Below are positions 22,450-34,194 of a stretch of 64,000 nucleotides of DNA, in pieces. A program made the translations under genes and the position numbers. The notes below the pieces were generated by a model, which was not told where the DNA came from, ran no database searches, and saw only the letters and a list, made by a program, of their open reading frames with translations. This DNA is from Suillus spraguei (Eukaryota > Basidiomycota > Agaricomycetes > Boletales > Suillaceae): assembly GCA_016800925.1 (NCBI GenBank), contig JABCPU010000009.1, forward strand, positions 248,001-312,000, written 5' to 3'. Every line of letters starts with the position of its first letter. The first letter of the stretch is position 1.

Positions 22450-23955
22450 CCAACATCATGTCTGCCAAGGCCTTCCCACTCAACCATGCATATACCATTC
22501 CCTCGCCCAAATATCCAGCTGCAAATCACCCCCTCGGAGCAGCACCCACATGCCCCCTACCCATATCTTACTTTCCACAACCGGACTCAACAGCGTTAAT
22601 TCACGGCCACTTCATTGTACCGAACACTGCGCCAATGTACTCCGTCACGCACAAACCAGCTCGTTCGGATGATTACGGATTCGTTGTCTCATTCAACAAT
22701 CTCACTGATAGCAATTTCACCTGTAACATACTATCACTATGGCAGGTGCTTATATGCCAGAACCCGAAGATGACGCGCCGATGGACTGATTCGGAGTCCT
22801 CCGAGTCAAACGCACAATCGCTACAACTCTGCACAAGCACCACTATCAGAGCACTCAGAAGCCTCCTGCTCCTCATGTTCAGCGTACTCCTCTTGCCGAT
22901 ATATCTATGGATCCCACACGCGTTCTGCGTCAAGCAATAAAACTCGCCCTAGTTTTCCCCAAAACTCCAAATTCTGGCGTGGAAGGTTACTCCTCACCAG
23001 TGACAGCGGTCCGCGCGAGTCACGTCACGTTGGTACACTAGCTTTTGTGATCAATGCCATCAATTTCACAGAAAAAAATGTGCCATCGGTAGAGGGCATT
23101 CCCGAACACGCTACTCCTACCATCGTTGCCTCGAGAGGAGAAAACTTAGGTTCGTTAACAGCACAACCATCACCGTCACCGTCGACTGCCTTCCTCACCC
23201 ATATGCACATCTCAGAATCGACGCCGACTCCATCTGATGTATCATTCTTATTTCCTTTCAAAGATCAGACCCAATCATCTCCTTCGCACGATACATTAAG
23301 TACCCCAACGCCGCGTCCTCATTTGCGTGCTCAAGCACACACAACATCTTCGCCATCATTTATCCGCGTCGATACTCTGGATCTCCACTCTTTGTTCAAC
23401 ATCCAAGTAAATTAGTAAATTGTCCTAACCTGTCTTTTGATCTTCTAAATGACAGAATCTCATTCTTTGGCGGTCATGTTTCTGCAATTGACATCGATGT
23501 TTTCAACACGCATACAAAGGAAGGAATGATGAAGGCCCTCGCGAAACGAATCAAAGAGAAGGACGCGGCAGTGACACTTGCAGACGTACATTGGTGGCTC
23601 TCCAGGTGAATAGTATTCCGTTGTTAGACGTATTTAATGTTCAAGCCTCGCTACTTGTAGCACCTCAATATGGGTCTGCTCCGACACCGCAACGATCGCC
23701 TCCCGTCGTTGCTGTGACGATAAGACGGAACAGCCTCTCCCCGGGAATGGAATTGAGATTGCCCTCCCCTGACCATCCATGGTTACTGCACCCGAGGGCG
23801 AACTCTCTGAGTCGCCGAAGGCGTCTACACCTTTGTTACCTATCCCTCATTGTCCACGGCGACACCCCCGAGAGTTTTGCAGGCACTCGTTGCACCAGTT
23901 CCTGCAGCCCCAGTACATACGCTCCGCATCGTGAAGCGGCCCGAAGCATAAGATA
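22450..23955 (+). pseudogene. Decayed gene of unknown function, tandem copy A
   Basis: First unit of a ~1.7-kb direct duplication (second unit 24,055-25,760). Coding-like segments include AYTIPSPKYPAANHPLGAAP from about 22,460, ARSDDYGFVVSFNNLTD, YMPEPEDDAPM, INAINFTEKNVPSVEG, a Ser/Thr/Pro-rich stretch, RISFFGGHVSAIDIDVF and KRIKEKDAAVTLADV. These lie in different frames with at least one in-frame stop, and possible introns can join only some of them. I recognise no domain. Conservation of short peptides between the two copies suggests an ancestral protein gene rather than noncoding repeat. Confidence 0.4.
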
Positions 23956-24054
23956 GGACAACATCGGGCTCATCGTCTGCTGGAAGAAGCGCAGATGAGT
24001 AGGTGGTTCTGACTGTACCTCCCGTACCGATCCACAAACCAGTACTAACGGATG

Positions 24055-25760
24055 CGCCGTCCTTCTGCACCATCCCCTCGCCCGAATACCCAGCTGCAAA
24101 TTACTCCCTCAGAGCAGCACCTGCCATCCCCCCACCCCTCTCTTACTTTTCACAACCGAACTCAACAGCAACTCACTTTTTCCAGATATCACCTGCGGCA
24201 AACGGCAAACGGTCATTGACACCCAAGGTATCAAATTCACCGAAATACCCAAAATCCCACTTGTCAAAGTCATGGTCATTGTATGCAGCTCACGGCCATT
24301 CTGTTTCATTCACGGCCACTGAACACTGCGCCAATGTACTCCTTCACGCACGGACCAGCTCGTTCGGATGATTACGGATTCGTTATCTCAATCGAGACTC
24401 TTACTGATAGCGGTTTCACCTGTAATATACTATCATTGCGACAGGTACTTATATGCCAGAACCCGAAGATGACGCGCCGATAAACTCACTTGCAGTCCTC
24501 CGAGTCAGACGTACGATCGCTACAATTCTATACGACACAACTATCAGAGCACTCAGCAGACTCCTACTCCTCATGTCCAACGCACTCTTCTTGCCGATAT
24601 GTCTATGGATGCCACCCGTTCCGCGTAACGCTTCCCAAAAAAAAACTCCACATTCTGGCGTAGAACGTCACTCCTCACCAGTGACAGCGGTCCGCGCGAG
24701 TCAAGCCATCTTGGTACACTAGCTTCTGTGATCAGTGCCATCGACTTCACAGACAAAAATGTGCCCTCAGGAGGGCGCACGCTACTCCTACCATGATTGC
24801 GTCGAGAGAAGGTTCACTAACAGCAAAACTATCGTCACCGTCGACTGCCCTCCTCACCCATACGCACATCTCAGAATCGGCGCTGACTCCATCTGACGTG
24901 CCATTGTCACTCCTCTTAAAGATCAGACCCAGTCTCCTTCGCACGACACATTAACTACTCAAACCGCGCGTCTTCATTTACGTGCTCAAGCACACAAAAT
25001 CTTCGCCATCGTTTAATCCGTGTTGAAACTCTGGATCTCCGCTCTTCGTTCAACATCCAACTAATTTGTCCTGACGTGTTTCTCGATCTTCTAAATGACA
25101 GAATCTCATTCTTTGGCGATGATGCTTTTGCAGTCGATGTCGATGTTTTCGACAGGCACGCAGAGGATGGAGGCCATCGTGAAACGAATCAAGGAGCAGG
25201 ACGCAGCAATGACGCTTGCAGACGTTGCTGGCTCTCCAGGTGAGTGGTGTTCTCTCGTTAGACGTATTTTATATTCAAGCGTCGCTACTTGTAGCACCTC
25301 AATCTGGATCTAGTCCAACACCACATCGCCCCCCGTCGTTGCTGTGGATGGTGTTCGTATCTTTGAATTTTCCCCCTTTTTTCACGCCATTGTATCAGCT
25401 CTCCCTGCAGCCGTGATATTGACGACAAGACGGAGCAGGTTCTCTCCGGGAATGACATTGACATTGCTCTCCCTCCGGTCACACATGGCTGCTGCACCCG
25501 AGGGTGAAGTCTCTGAGTCGCCGAAAGCGTCTACACCATTATCTCCGATCCCTTCTCCTCCTGCCGCATTCTCCAGTGACACCACCGAGGGTTTCGCAGG
25601 CATTCGTTGCACCAGTTCCTGCAGCCCCGGTACATACGCTCCGCATCCAAAACCATTTGACAGGACAACTTCTGTGTCTAGTGTAACGGGTGTGCGCCGC
25701 CCTCCTCCCGGGCTGATGCCTGCAGGCCCTAAGGCAAATATGTTTTTGCAAGCCTGAACA
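24055..25760 (+). pseudogene. Decayed gene of unknown function, tandem copy B
   Basis: Second unit of the direct duplication. Matching landmarks to copy A: GCGCCAATGTACTCC (24,331 against 22,629), CTCACCAGTGACAGCGG (24,674 against 22,991), GACAGAATCTCATTCTTTGG (25,097 against 23,453), and the end TGCACCAGTTCCTGCAGCCCC (25,607 against 23,894). The copies differ by substitutions and several indels that shift frames, for example SFFGDDAFAVDVDVF followed by a frame change. Tail reads SESPKASTPLSPIP. Function unknown. Confidence 0.4.
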
Positions 25761-26374
25761 GGGTGTGCAACCTACAATGGGTATGAAGTGCAAACTCACA
25801 AGCGTCCTCAGTCTGCACTCAAAACCTATCGAACCTCCCCGTTCACCCCTCCACATGCAATAAAACCATCGAGCGGGCACTCAAATCAGTGTCGCTGAAG
25901 CCTACCGCGTCGTAGCTTATTCAAAATTAATGCTGTATCGAAGAGTCTGGACCCGCCATCGCCCTTTGCGACTGTAGGCATGGCATCGTGGCTGCCCCGT
26001 CCCACAGGTGGAGCGCTACCTTCATCTAGACTTCCAGTACCCTTTAGCGTGCTGAAGCTAAAGACTGCTCAACATAACCGGAAGTTCAAACACGATCGGG
26101 AAGAGTGCCATCATCCGGAGGGTTTAAGGAGTAACGACAAGGAAAGGGAGAGAGGGAGACGACGTGCATGAAATGGAATTTCGCGTATATCAAGCATGTT
26201 ATCATTGCATTTATTCATGGCGGCCTTTTTCCCTGACTTTTTTTCTTCGCTTTGTCCTGTATATTTGTTTTACCTCGTTATTTTATATCACTCACAATGT
26301 ATGCACATCAAGAATTGTAGATACACATCTTAGCATAGTGATGGAAAAGTTCCGGTTCTCTCAGTAGGCAGATC

Positions 26375-26408
26375 CGTGAACCGGACCATCGGTCCGATAA
26401 TGGTCCGG
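26375..26408. repeat. Perfect 12-bp inverted repeat (hairpin)
   Basis: GAACCGGACCAT and ATGGTCCGGTTC flank a 10-base loop that itself contains GGTCCG. Within a CCGGTTCCGG-rich stretch; no gene overlaps it. Role unknown. Confidence 0.5.
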
Positions 26409-26687
26409 TTCCGGTTTGGACCCAAACAGTCATATTAGTTGGTGGTGGGCATCAGTGAACGGAGTTGTTGCAAAACCGACGTGGGAGTTGCCAATATCGA
26501 ACACGGTGCAGAAGTGCTAGAGGAATATGTAGCCAGAAATTCAGAGAACCATGAGTCAGTGCGTCTGCCAATACTTTTAACGACGAGATATATAGCATCG
26601 TCAGCACCATCAATCCCGGAGTTGAGAGAACGAGGGCAGATTTGTGCGTTATGGATGAACGACGAGCACAAATAAACGAGTGCTCCA

Positions 26688-26830
26688 AGTGAGTACAGAC
26701 CAGTGCAGACCAGGCCAGGCAAGTCCAAGTGAGCACAGATAAATACAGATTGAGTCCAGGCGAGTCCAAAGGACAGGCAAGTCCAAGTGAGTGCAGACAA
26801 TGCAGATGAGTCCCAACGAGTTCTAACGAG
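26688..26830. repeat. Degenerate minisatellite, GTCCAAGTGAGTGCAGAC-like unit
   Basis: Imperfect tandem copies of an ~18-35-bp unit built of AAGTCCAAGTGAG, CAGACCAG and GAGTCCAGGCGAG. Units vary in length, so it is an old array. Confidence 0.55.
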
Positions 26831-27232
26831 TCCTTAGTATGGTGGTTATGCATCAACAATATTGATGAAAGTACTGAATTTGAAATCAACCATAACCTTG
26901 AAAACTATATATCAAGACTTCCGCTACATAAGAACATCTTCTCAATTGTCTCGCCAGTCTTGGACCGCACTTCCCGTCCGGAATTAATCGTAAATTTCCC
27001 CAGATAACTTACATAGAATTGTAGCGTCATGCATGGGTCTTATAATTATCAGATTATCCAAAACAGCTTCAGCGTTTACGTCCGGACTGAGGACAAGCGA
27101 GATACTAATTGTGTGTGGCAGCGGCAAAACCGTTCATTGTCACGTGGTTTACGTGCGTGAATCCAATTTCTGCAGCCGCCACCATCATAAGGCCACCATA
27201 GTTGGTGTCATCCGCCGCTGTCGTCGTGCAGT

Positions 27233-28599
27233 ATGCTATCCACCACTCGCCCATCGACTCGCCAGGCATCTCATCGTTTACAATGTCTTACTCGCTCATT
27301 AACCACTGACTCTACTACTTCTCAGACTATCCTCACTCCACCGCTTCCCCTCTCAAAGCCAGAGACGAGTAAGCCTCGTCAGTCACGATTATATCCACGT
27401 CCGCGCCCAGCCGTTCTCCATAAACGACAGGCACTCCCAACTCTTCCTCCAAGTTTCGGGCGGAACCAAGTCCTACCGGTACCAGACTCCACTCGCGCGC
27501 TTCTAGAAGACATCGTAGGATCATTCGAAGCGCCTATTCGATATGCATTTGCGTATGGATCTGGGGTTTTTGAACAGGCTGGGTATGAGAAACAGAAGGA
27601 CAAGGAGGATAGGCCAATGCTGGACTTCATATTTGCGGTCACGCATTCGGATCACTGGCACTCAATCAACATGCAACAGCATCCCGGTCATTATCCCCTG
27701 CATGCACGCGTACTAGGGTCATCGTTTGTCTCCAAAACGCAAGAGCTTAGCCCTGGACTTTGGTTCAATGCTTTTGTGCCGATGAAGGGGGTCGTACGTC
27801 ACTTTCGTCCATACCATTCTACTGTTCGCTTACCTTATTGCCATAGAATATTAAGTATGGAGTAACGACCGTCGACACACTATGTGCTGACCTGCTCAAC
27901 TGGCGTACGCTTTATCTCGCGGGGAGGATGCACAAGCCTCTACGGATCATCAAAGACGATGCACGCGTACGACTGACTCAGCAAGTCAACCTTACCTCTG
28001 CACTTCGCACCGCCCTTCTCATGCTCCCGGAATCGTTCACCCAACGCGAATTATTTTCAGCTATAGCAAGAATAAGCTACTCTGGTGACCCTCGGATGAT
28101 GCTCCCAGCTGAGAATCGAGGAAAGGTGGAGAATATGGTTTCTCGTCAGGAGGACCAGTTTCGGGAGTTATATTGGAGGCTTGCGCAGGGCCTTCCTGGG
28201 GTTCGGTGGGCGGTGGGTTCCAAGAGTGTGGAGCAGGATACCAGTTCGCATGCGAGAGCGGCGCACCTGAAGAAATTACCAGAAGAGCTCTTGAAACGTG
28301 TTCATCAGCGTGCCGAGGGGCGTGGTCCGCCTAGAGAGGCGGATGAAAGCGCTTATTGGCTCCGTATCGCAGGCGACGAGGAGCTCCCCTTGATTCTTCA
28401 CTCTGGTATGTCCCCACGTCCTCTTTGTGAGATTTCATATTGATGTTTCTTACCAGAAATAAGCAAAATCGTGCAGTACCCAGCAACTGTCCAGTCACTA
28501 AAGGGTATAGTGAGTGCCGGCATGACTAAGAGTTTGCGTTACTCTGTATCCAAGGTCAGCAAGTGGTGGAAAGGAACCTCTTATTCGAGTTCGTCATAG
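27233..28599 (+). CDS. TAM41: Mitochondrial CDP-diacylglycerol synthase TAM41
   Basis: Makes CDP-diacylglycerol from phosphatidic acid and CTP on the matrix side of the inner mitochondrial membrane, feeding cardiolipin synthesis. Exons 27233-27793, 27847-28405 and 28457-28599 join to 1263 nt, 420 residues plus stop. The Arg/Ser/Thr-rich N-terminus (MLSTTRPSTRQASHRLQ) looks like a presequence. Family motifs follow: FAYGSGVFEQAGY (nucleotidyltransferase glycine loop), PMLDFIFAVTHSDHWH (metal-binding acidic residue), LWFNAFVPMKG, NIKYGVTTVDTLCADLLNW, LYLAGRMHKPLRII, and C-terminal GIVSAGMTKSLRYSVSKVSKW. Start is the first ATG before the presequence. No lesions. It sits between the two P450 inverted arms but is unrelated to them. 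Confidence 0.94.
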
Positions 28600-29164
28600 T
28601 GCAATGCATATATTCAAGGTGACCCAGTGACTATTATAATAGTATCACCACATCTCTTAACTCCTACTCAACGATATAGACACCACCCCTCCTTTCATCC
28701 GTCGAAACAGGAAGCATCTGTAGCTTTATGGTATAGCTGAGTATTACACCAGGACTGCCATGTATTTTGCCTAGTCGGGCTCACGATCTTTGTGTCAAGT
28801 ATATATTTAATTGTCGAGAATTGAGATGAGGACCAATTGAAGAAAGAGATAAGAGTACAAAAGAACCAACGAGATGAAATAGTGTTAGCGACCATTGCTG
28901 CATGGAGGATATGCACAGCAGAGGAAAAGCACGAGACGAGCCAACAACGAGAGGAGTTGCGACCGTATTGTCGGTGCACCTGTTGCAGTGGTACCTGGAG
29001 CAGGTGTTGTGGATGTGGCGGCGGTGGCAAATGCGAGAATCCGCTAAAGATTTGTGTTATATCAGCCTACTGGCAGTATTTATCACCCACGAAAGCACGT
29101 ATTCAGAGCAAATATTACTACATACTTCATTGAACTCATATCACTGGGTGCACTCCGTGGTGTT
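28600..29164. other. Intergenic, contains small-protein-family piece
   Basis: 3' flank of TAM41, then a minus-strand segment (28,885-29,020) shared with 45.8 kb and 41.8 kb, described separately, then 29,033-29,115, which resembles 32,208-32,290 in direct orientation. Confidence 0.4.
28885..29020 (-). CDS. C-terminal exon of a putative small protein family, copy 1
   Basis: Minus-strand frame ending in TAA at 28,885-28,887. The peptide STTPAPGTT ... LARLVLFLCCAYPPCSNGR resembles STEPAPGTN ... WARLVLFLCCASPPHANGH at 45.8 kb and CLVLFLCCASSPHVNDH at 41.8 kb. Nucleotide differences between copies fall often at third codon positions of this frame (CTT/CTC, CTG/CTT, TTT/TTC), and the stop position is conserved although the stop codon differs. 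No start or upstream exon could be fixed. Hydrophobic end followed by a short polar tail. Function unknown; may instead be a fragment of duplicated flank. Confidence 0.3.
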
Positions 29165-32150
29165 GAAACCTACTTTCTAACAGACAGTTATTTATATACA
29201 AACTACAATCCAGTTCAGAGAGTATCTACAACTTGTTCTGAATGGATATGAGAACGCGGCGAAATAGTACAAGGGAAGACCATGACGGTGCTAAAATGAT
29301 GAAACTATTAGTGACAGGAAGATAGCATGACACGAGGAAACGAAATACCGAGTGAATCCCGTCGAGAATTGCGGAGTGAAGTCGATCTTTTTGCCCTGGT
29401 CATCCTTGGCAAAAGAAAATTCGACCGCGGCCAACATAGTCGCAAGAGCGGACCACAGAGTGGCATCAACGCTGTACCGGCCTGGTTAAAAGTCAACTCA
29501 TCACATGTCGTACGACTGCAAGACGAATCAACTAACCTGGACATATACGCCGACCTGAGCCAAAAACGTATCCTGCAGGGTCATCATCGGTCAACGCTCC
29601 GTTGACGCCTAAGAACCTCTCAGGCATAAAACGGGATGCGTCAGGGTACCGCTTTTCATCCCGAGAAATGGCCCTGTAACGTAACATCAATATCCTGAAA
29701 GCTGGGGAGGATCGCAGTATCTGACCATGTGTTGTACATGACGGTCGTTCCTAATGTACAATGTTACAAATGATTATTTCACTGGACGAAAACAACAGAC
29801 CTTTTGGAATGGAATAGCCATCGTATACATCATCGCTCGAGGTAGCACGTGGTATTCCTATAAGACCGTCTTCAGTGAATGTGATGTCATTCAACGAGGA
29901 AAACTACCAAGGGGTGCAACAGGCTGCCATCGCAAAGTCTCCCACAGAACCGCTTCAACGTATGGCAGTGACGCTCTGTCTTCAAATGTAGGTAAACGAT
30001 CTTTTCCGATCACTGAATCGATCTCCGCCTGTGCGCGTCGTTGAACATCTGGATAAAGCATCATAGCGAGAGCAAAAGCCATCAGGGTTGAAGTAGTCTG
30101 TAAAGATATTGAGCGGCACACAATATAGTCCGGATATCTGCTCACAGTCTCATATGAACCTGCATAGCATGCATTTGTTAAGAGCACGGCGTCCCTCATA
30201 AAAGGTGACATACCTAACATAGCAGTAGAAGCGGTGGTTTTCAAAGCAGCTTCAAACATTGGTTTGGTTGCCTCGTCTTGCTTCTCCATCCGTTGTATAT
30301 TTTCTGTTACCATTGGCAGCTGTTCAAGTGACGAGCTGTCGGCCTTTTCACACATAGCATCAGTGTCTGGGATGTGACTATCAAAGACTCACCATATGTT
30401 GCAGCGTATACCGATATGGCATGTCTGTCAATTCTTTCATGCGACTGGCAGACGTTCGAGCATCGCGTTTGATTGAGGATCCCCAACACCAGTCAGGCAA
30501 CTTCAGTACTGCGTGACAGTGCGGAACGTAAACGCTGTCCATGAGAAAGAATACTGAGCTTACGAAAGGGGAAGGCCTTGAGCAGGGCTGCTCTCTCTGG
30601 GGTCACCATCTCAAGACCAATCACCAGTGCATTTTCCATCATATGAACCAGAGGATCATCACGAGAGCTGAGCGGGTATTCATATACAGTAGACACTGCA
30701 ACTGATGACGAGAGCCTGTGGATAACTGAATGATAGCTCAATATTTCGCAGACACATCGACTGACGTTGCAAAGTGGGAATGATAATGTTGAGGATCATC
30801 AATTAGATTGATGATCATTTCACGAGCACGTCTTATCTGCATCGGACGAAACTTGAGTGCAGAATCGGGACGGAAAGTTTGCTGGAAGAGTCGTCGGCAA
30901 CGACGCCATTCATCACTATATCTCATGAATGCAAAGTTGACTGACCAGCCACATCTGTCTGAACATTAGGTTGATTGAATACGTGAATATCGAAAGAACA
31001 CACGGCTCGACTGTGGCTACATAAGGCCGATCGGAGTAAATCGCAGAGCGCTTTTCCAGTAAGTCTTGCATAATAGGCTGAGAATTGATCACCACGACAT
31101 TCTGGTCTAGAATGCGCGCGAATACCAAGTCCCCTGAGAGAATTATGTGCATTACAAAATGCGACAACTGTCTTTCCACATACCATAAACAGCCTGCCAT
31201 TGAGTGTAAGTCAACCAAGGTTCCTTGGTGTTGATAGATAAGATATTCCCTAACAATGGGATTGGCACTGGGCCAGGAGGAAGGGAATGTTTGGACTGTT
31301 TGTTCTTAATGAACCGCCTGAGGGCAGTGACGACAACAAAGGAAATAGGGAAGATGGCGAGGACAGCAAGGCGATCTTGAACTGCAAGGACCATGATTAA
31401 GGCAGTGCGTAGGTGAACTTCTAAAGTAGACCCTGTGACTGCACAAGGAGCTCATCTCCCCCTAGACCTAGTATTTGAACTGTGCAAAGCGCCACTAGCG
31501 GAGTTGGAACAAAATCGAAGAGTCAAGAAGGGTAAATTCGGACACAGAGATAATGTTATATCAGAACTATGCCAATGATTGTGGTGTAGACAACATACTT
31601 GTTACGCAGTCGCCACCGTCTTCAATAATACCCTTAAGCACACACAAATCACCTCTACTGCGGATGCAAAAATAAGTATGTTGACTAAATTCGTATACGC
31701 ACCAAATCTAGAGTCAAGCCTTACACGCATGTGTCAAGCATAGATCACAAGAGTGTGATTCCTCATTCACGAATGGCACGCTTGCGCCGGCACGGCGTTG
31801 ATATTTGATTCATTAACAATAAGACAAGGTAACTTGAAGGAATCCATCAAAAGAAAGGGCAAAAACTGCAGAATAAAGTCTGAGTTGAACTGCACAATAG
31901 CGAGACAACATACCTGCTTACAAGTCAAGCCCACCCGCCAGAAGAACTTCTGCAATCTGCAATCGAGCGCTGCGTGTCGTATCAAAACACCAAATTGTTT
32001 ATATTGACATACGAGACCACATGACCAGCATGTAACCGTTTCCAAAACATGAAAACAAGGAAACAAAGAATCACAAGAAAGAGAGGCATAAACCTGTGAC
32101 GGAAGTGAACGAAGATACTGTAAATGGGTGCATATACAAAGGAGATGGAG
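29165..32150 (-). repeat. Right arm of ~3-kb inverted segmental duplication (partner 14,015-17,035)
   Basis: Reverse-complement homology to 14,015-17,035 over promoter, gene and short 3' flank. Seen directly: GAAACCTACTTTCT at 29,164, the whole P450-2 gene, CTAGACCTAGTATTTGAA at 31,462, CGCCAGAAGAACTTCTG at 31,937 and TAAATGGGTGCATATACAAA at 32,120. The arms differ by scattered substitutions and small indels, so the event is not very recent. Confidence 0.75.
29215..31394 (-). CDS. Cytochrome P450 copy 2 (P450-2), intact
   Basis: Heme-thiolate monooxygenase, ER-anchored, substrate unknown. Thirteen exons as in P450-4. Start ATG 31394 gives MVLAVQDRLAVLAIFP, a signal-anchor helix, then LPPGPVPIPLLGN. 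Conserved segments in order are WLTYTQWQAVYG, IYSDRPYVATVEP, CGWSVNFAFMRYSDEW, RLFQQTFRPDSALKFRPMQ, PDWCWGSSIKRDA (intact here, broken in P450-1), GSYET on the 14-nt exon 30,146-30,159, WETLRW (ExxR), FMPERF and FGSGRRICPG with the axial cysteine. Stop TGA at 29,215-29,217. No lesion found. It is the mirror image of P450-1 and probably the functional member of that pair. Confidence 0.88.
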
Positions 32151-33179
32151 ATCACTCTGAACGCTTGACTCTCAGTACGGTTTCAATACTATGTGTGGTA
32201 TGCTGCGAGAATTCGCAAAAGATCTGTGCCACATATTAGCCTAGAGTACTTATCACTCACGAAAAGCATCTATAGAGCAACTCACCAGCACAAACTGTTG
32301 ACAAGGAAGTTGGACACCCGTTCGTCTAATTCGTCTAATTCGTCTTTTGAGGATCATGCCTTCGACCGGCCGGTGCTAGGTGTATCTTCCGATGCGTAAG
32401 TTAATGATCGCGACAAATATTCAGGGTATCGTACTTCCTCTCAGATTCAGCAGCCAGCCTACTGAAATTGATGACTTCATCCCTCATCAAATACTAATAC
32501 CCGCACATACAGCGTGCAGTGAGTGAAGGAAAGAATAGTCCTAGGCTTTCATCCATGTCCATGTCCTCAGAGTGACTTAGAATGTTCCTCTCTCAACAGT
32601 TAGCGAATATTATTGAACCCACTGAAAATCCACAGTACTATCAGGTGGGACGGGGTGGCCGTAAAATTGAGTAAGTGAAAATGTCAGTGAAAGACACTAG
32701 GGAGAACGTGATCACTGACTCAGAAACAAGTATGATAGCGCAATGAGAACAGCCATCTTACCACACTCCATACGGAACATGTTCAACCGGATCCTGAGTT
32801 CTGTTTGAGATGGTGGTACATATTGCAAGAATGCTGCGGTTCAGAACGTTCGAAGATTCAAAAGTGCCAAAGACGTGTTGCATGTACTAAGCCTATGGTG
32901 TATTACATAATCACGATGTCACAATCTTGTCTCATCATCTGAGCGACCAGTAGTACACACCACACATCTTACCGCCACTGAATACCGAAGTACTGACCGG
33001 TCGACCAACCTACACCCGGGGATGATTAGGATTATTTCAGATTTACTAGTCTTCCCATACTAGCGCCACTCAGGGTTGCCATGCATACTACTATATGCAG
33101 CATGCTTGTGCCCTATCCGATGGTCCTGTCGCGATGCCACACAATCTCACTATCCCGCTTGTGACACTCTTGCCAATTC
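32151..33179. other. Intergenic with shared fragment
   Basis: 32,160-32,390 resembles 47,720-47,900, the 5' flank of the stand-alone WD40 gene: GACTCTCAGTACGGTTT against GACTCTCAGGACGGCTTT, and GTTGGACACCCGTTCGTCTAA against GTTGGGCATCCGTTCGTTTAA. A short ATTCGTCTA tandem run lies at 32,320-32,345. From 32,400 to 33,180 I see nothing recognisable. Confidence 0.4.
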
Positions 33180-34194
33180 TATGCTCAACACTGCTTCCGC
33201 CCTTGTCATCACATAGTTATCTCCTGCTCTCGAGGTCCGATCATCGGTCACGGTCGGAATGAACTGTCACTTACAAGTGTGCACAACAACATCTTGTAAT
33301 CGAATCATTTTATATAAAGGCTTTCATTCGCAAGATGATTATCTGAACCCTACTTTTTTCGAACGACAAAATGGGCGGTGTAATGTGGAGACCTCTTGAC
33401 TACTATTGAATCGACATTCAACTTCTATATTATCTGACTACGAGAGGCCATCATTGCAAAATGAAGTTCCACGTCTAATAGATGGGGACGTGTGTGAACA
33501 ACGGCATCAAGTATATTCCGTTTACCGGGCCCTGCTGTTAATAAAAGTGTAAAAATAGAGCAAAGTTAGCAAAGCTTAATGTGGCACCTGCGCAAGGTAC
33601 ACATTGTTGATTCTGAACGAATATGATGCATGAGAGAGGAATGGCAGCTCCTGATCACAAGTTGTTCAATATTCGGGACGTCCGATAAACTTACTTGGAG
33701 TGCCCAGTGGTGTACATACGATATGCCGAGGCCGGTGCAATAAGCATATCAGCTGGGTTACTCATCATTCTGCAAGCACGAGGTGTAGGGATCAGATCGA
33801 ATGATCGTAAGTTCCGTCCCGTACGGTCTACTATCATGATAATTTTGACCACAGCAGACATATTTTCAGTCAGAGATCGGTTATCGACTCCAGTGTACTC
33901 ATCGAGTTCGCATATTCCTGTTGACAGACAAATATAGGGTTTATGTTTAAAATTAACTTCAAATTTATGTCCAGTTTAAAATTAAATGATATTGATATGC
34001 TGGCCTCGCCACTACACTGAATTTATTCTGCACTTCATGGACTCCAAGTACAGAATCTGATAAGCGACTCCCCGTGCAACTATAAGGCCTGTTTCATGTA
34101 TATCTGCGCACTGCTCTAAACATGTTAGATCACCCCTTGGTTCATTAGTAATAAGTTTCCTCTCCTGCCAGGCCCAGAGTCACTCCCAGTGTTT
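33180..34194 (+). repeat. Duplicated 5' block of P450-3 (direct partner ~37,930-39,260)
   Basis: Upstream sequence of P450-3 parallels that of P450-4. Shared strings include TTGTAATCGAAT/TTGTGATCGAAT, CTACTTTTTTC, GGAAGTTCCAC-type AAGTTCCACRTC, GCACAAGGTACACATT-type AAGGTACACATTSTTGA, AAACTTACTTGGAG, GATAAGCGRCTCCCCGTGCA and ATATCTGCGCACTGCTCTAAACATG. The duplication therefore carried about 1 kb of promoter-side DNA. Confidence 0.65.

Larger units (their letters stand above)
25761..27232. other. Intergenic with simple repeats
   Basis: No confident gene. Contains a short hairpin at 26,375-26,408, a degenerate minisatellite at 26,688-26,830, and minus-strand frames (26,435-26,889) that are mostly repeat translation. 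The last ~200 bp are the TAM41 promoter. Confidence 0.35.

Noticed and set aside
26435..26889. Minus-strand frames of 121 and 145 residues with hydrophobic runs
   Set aside because: Most of the length is translation of the degenerate minisatellite; no start context or family match.
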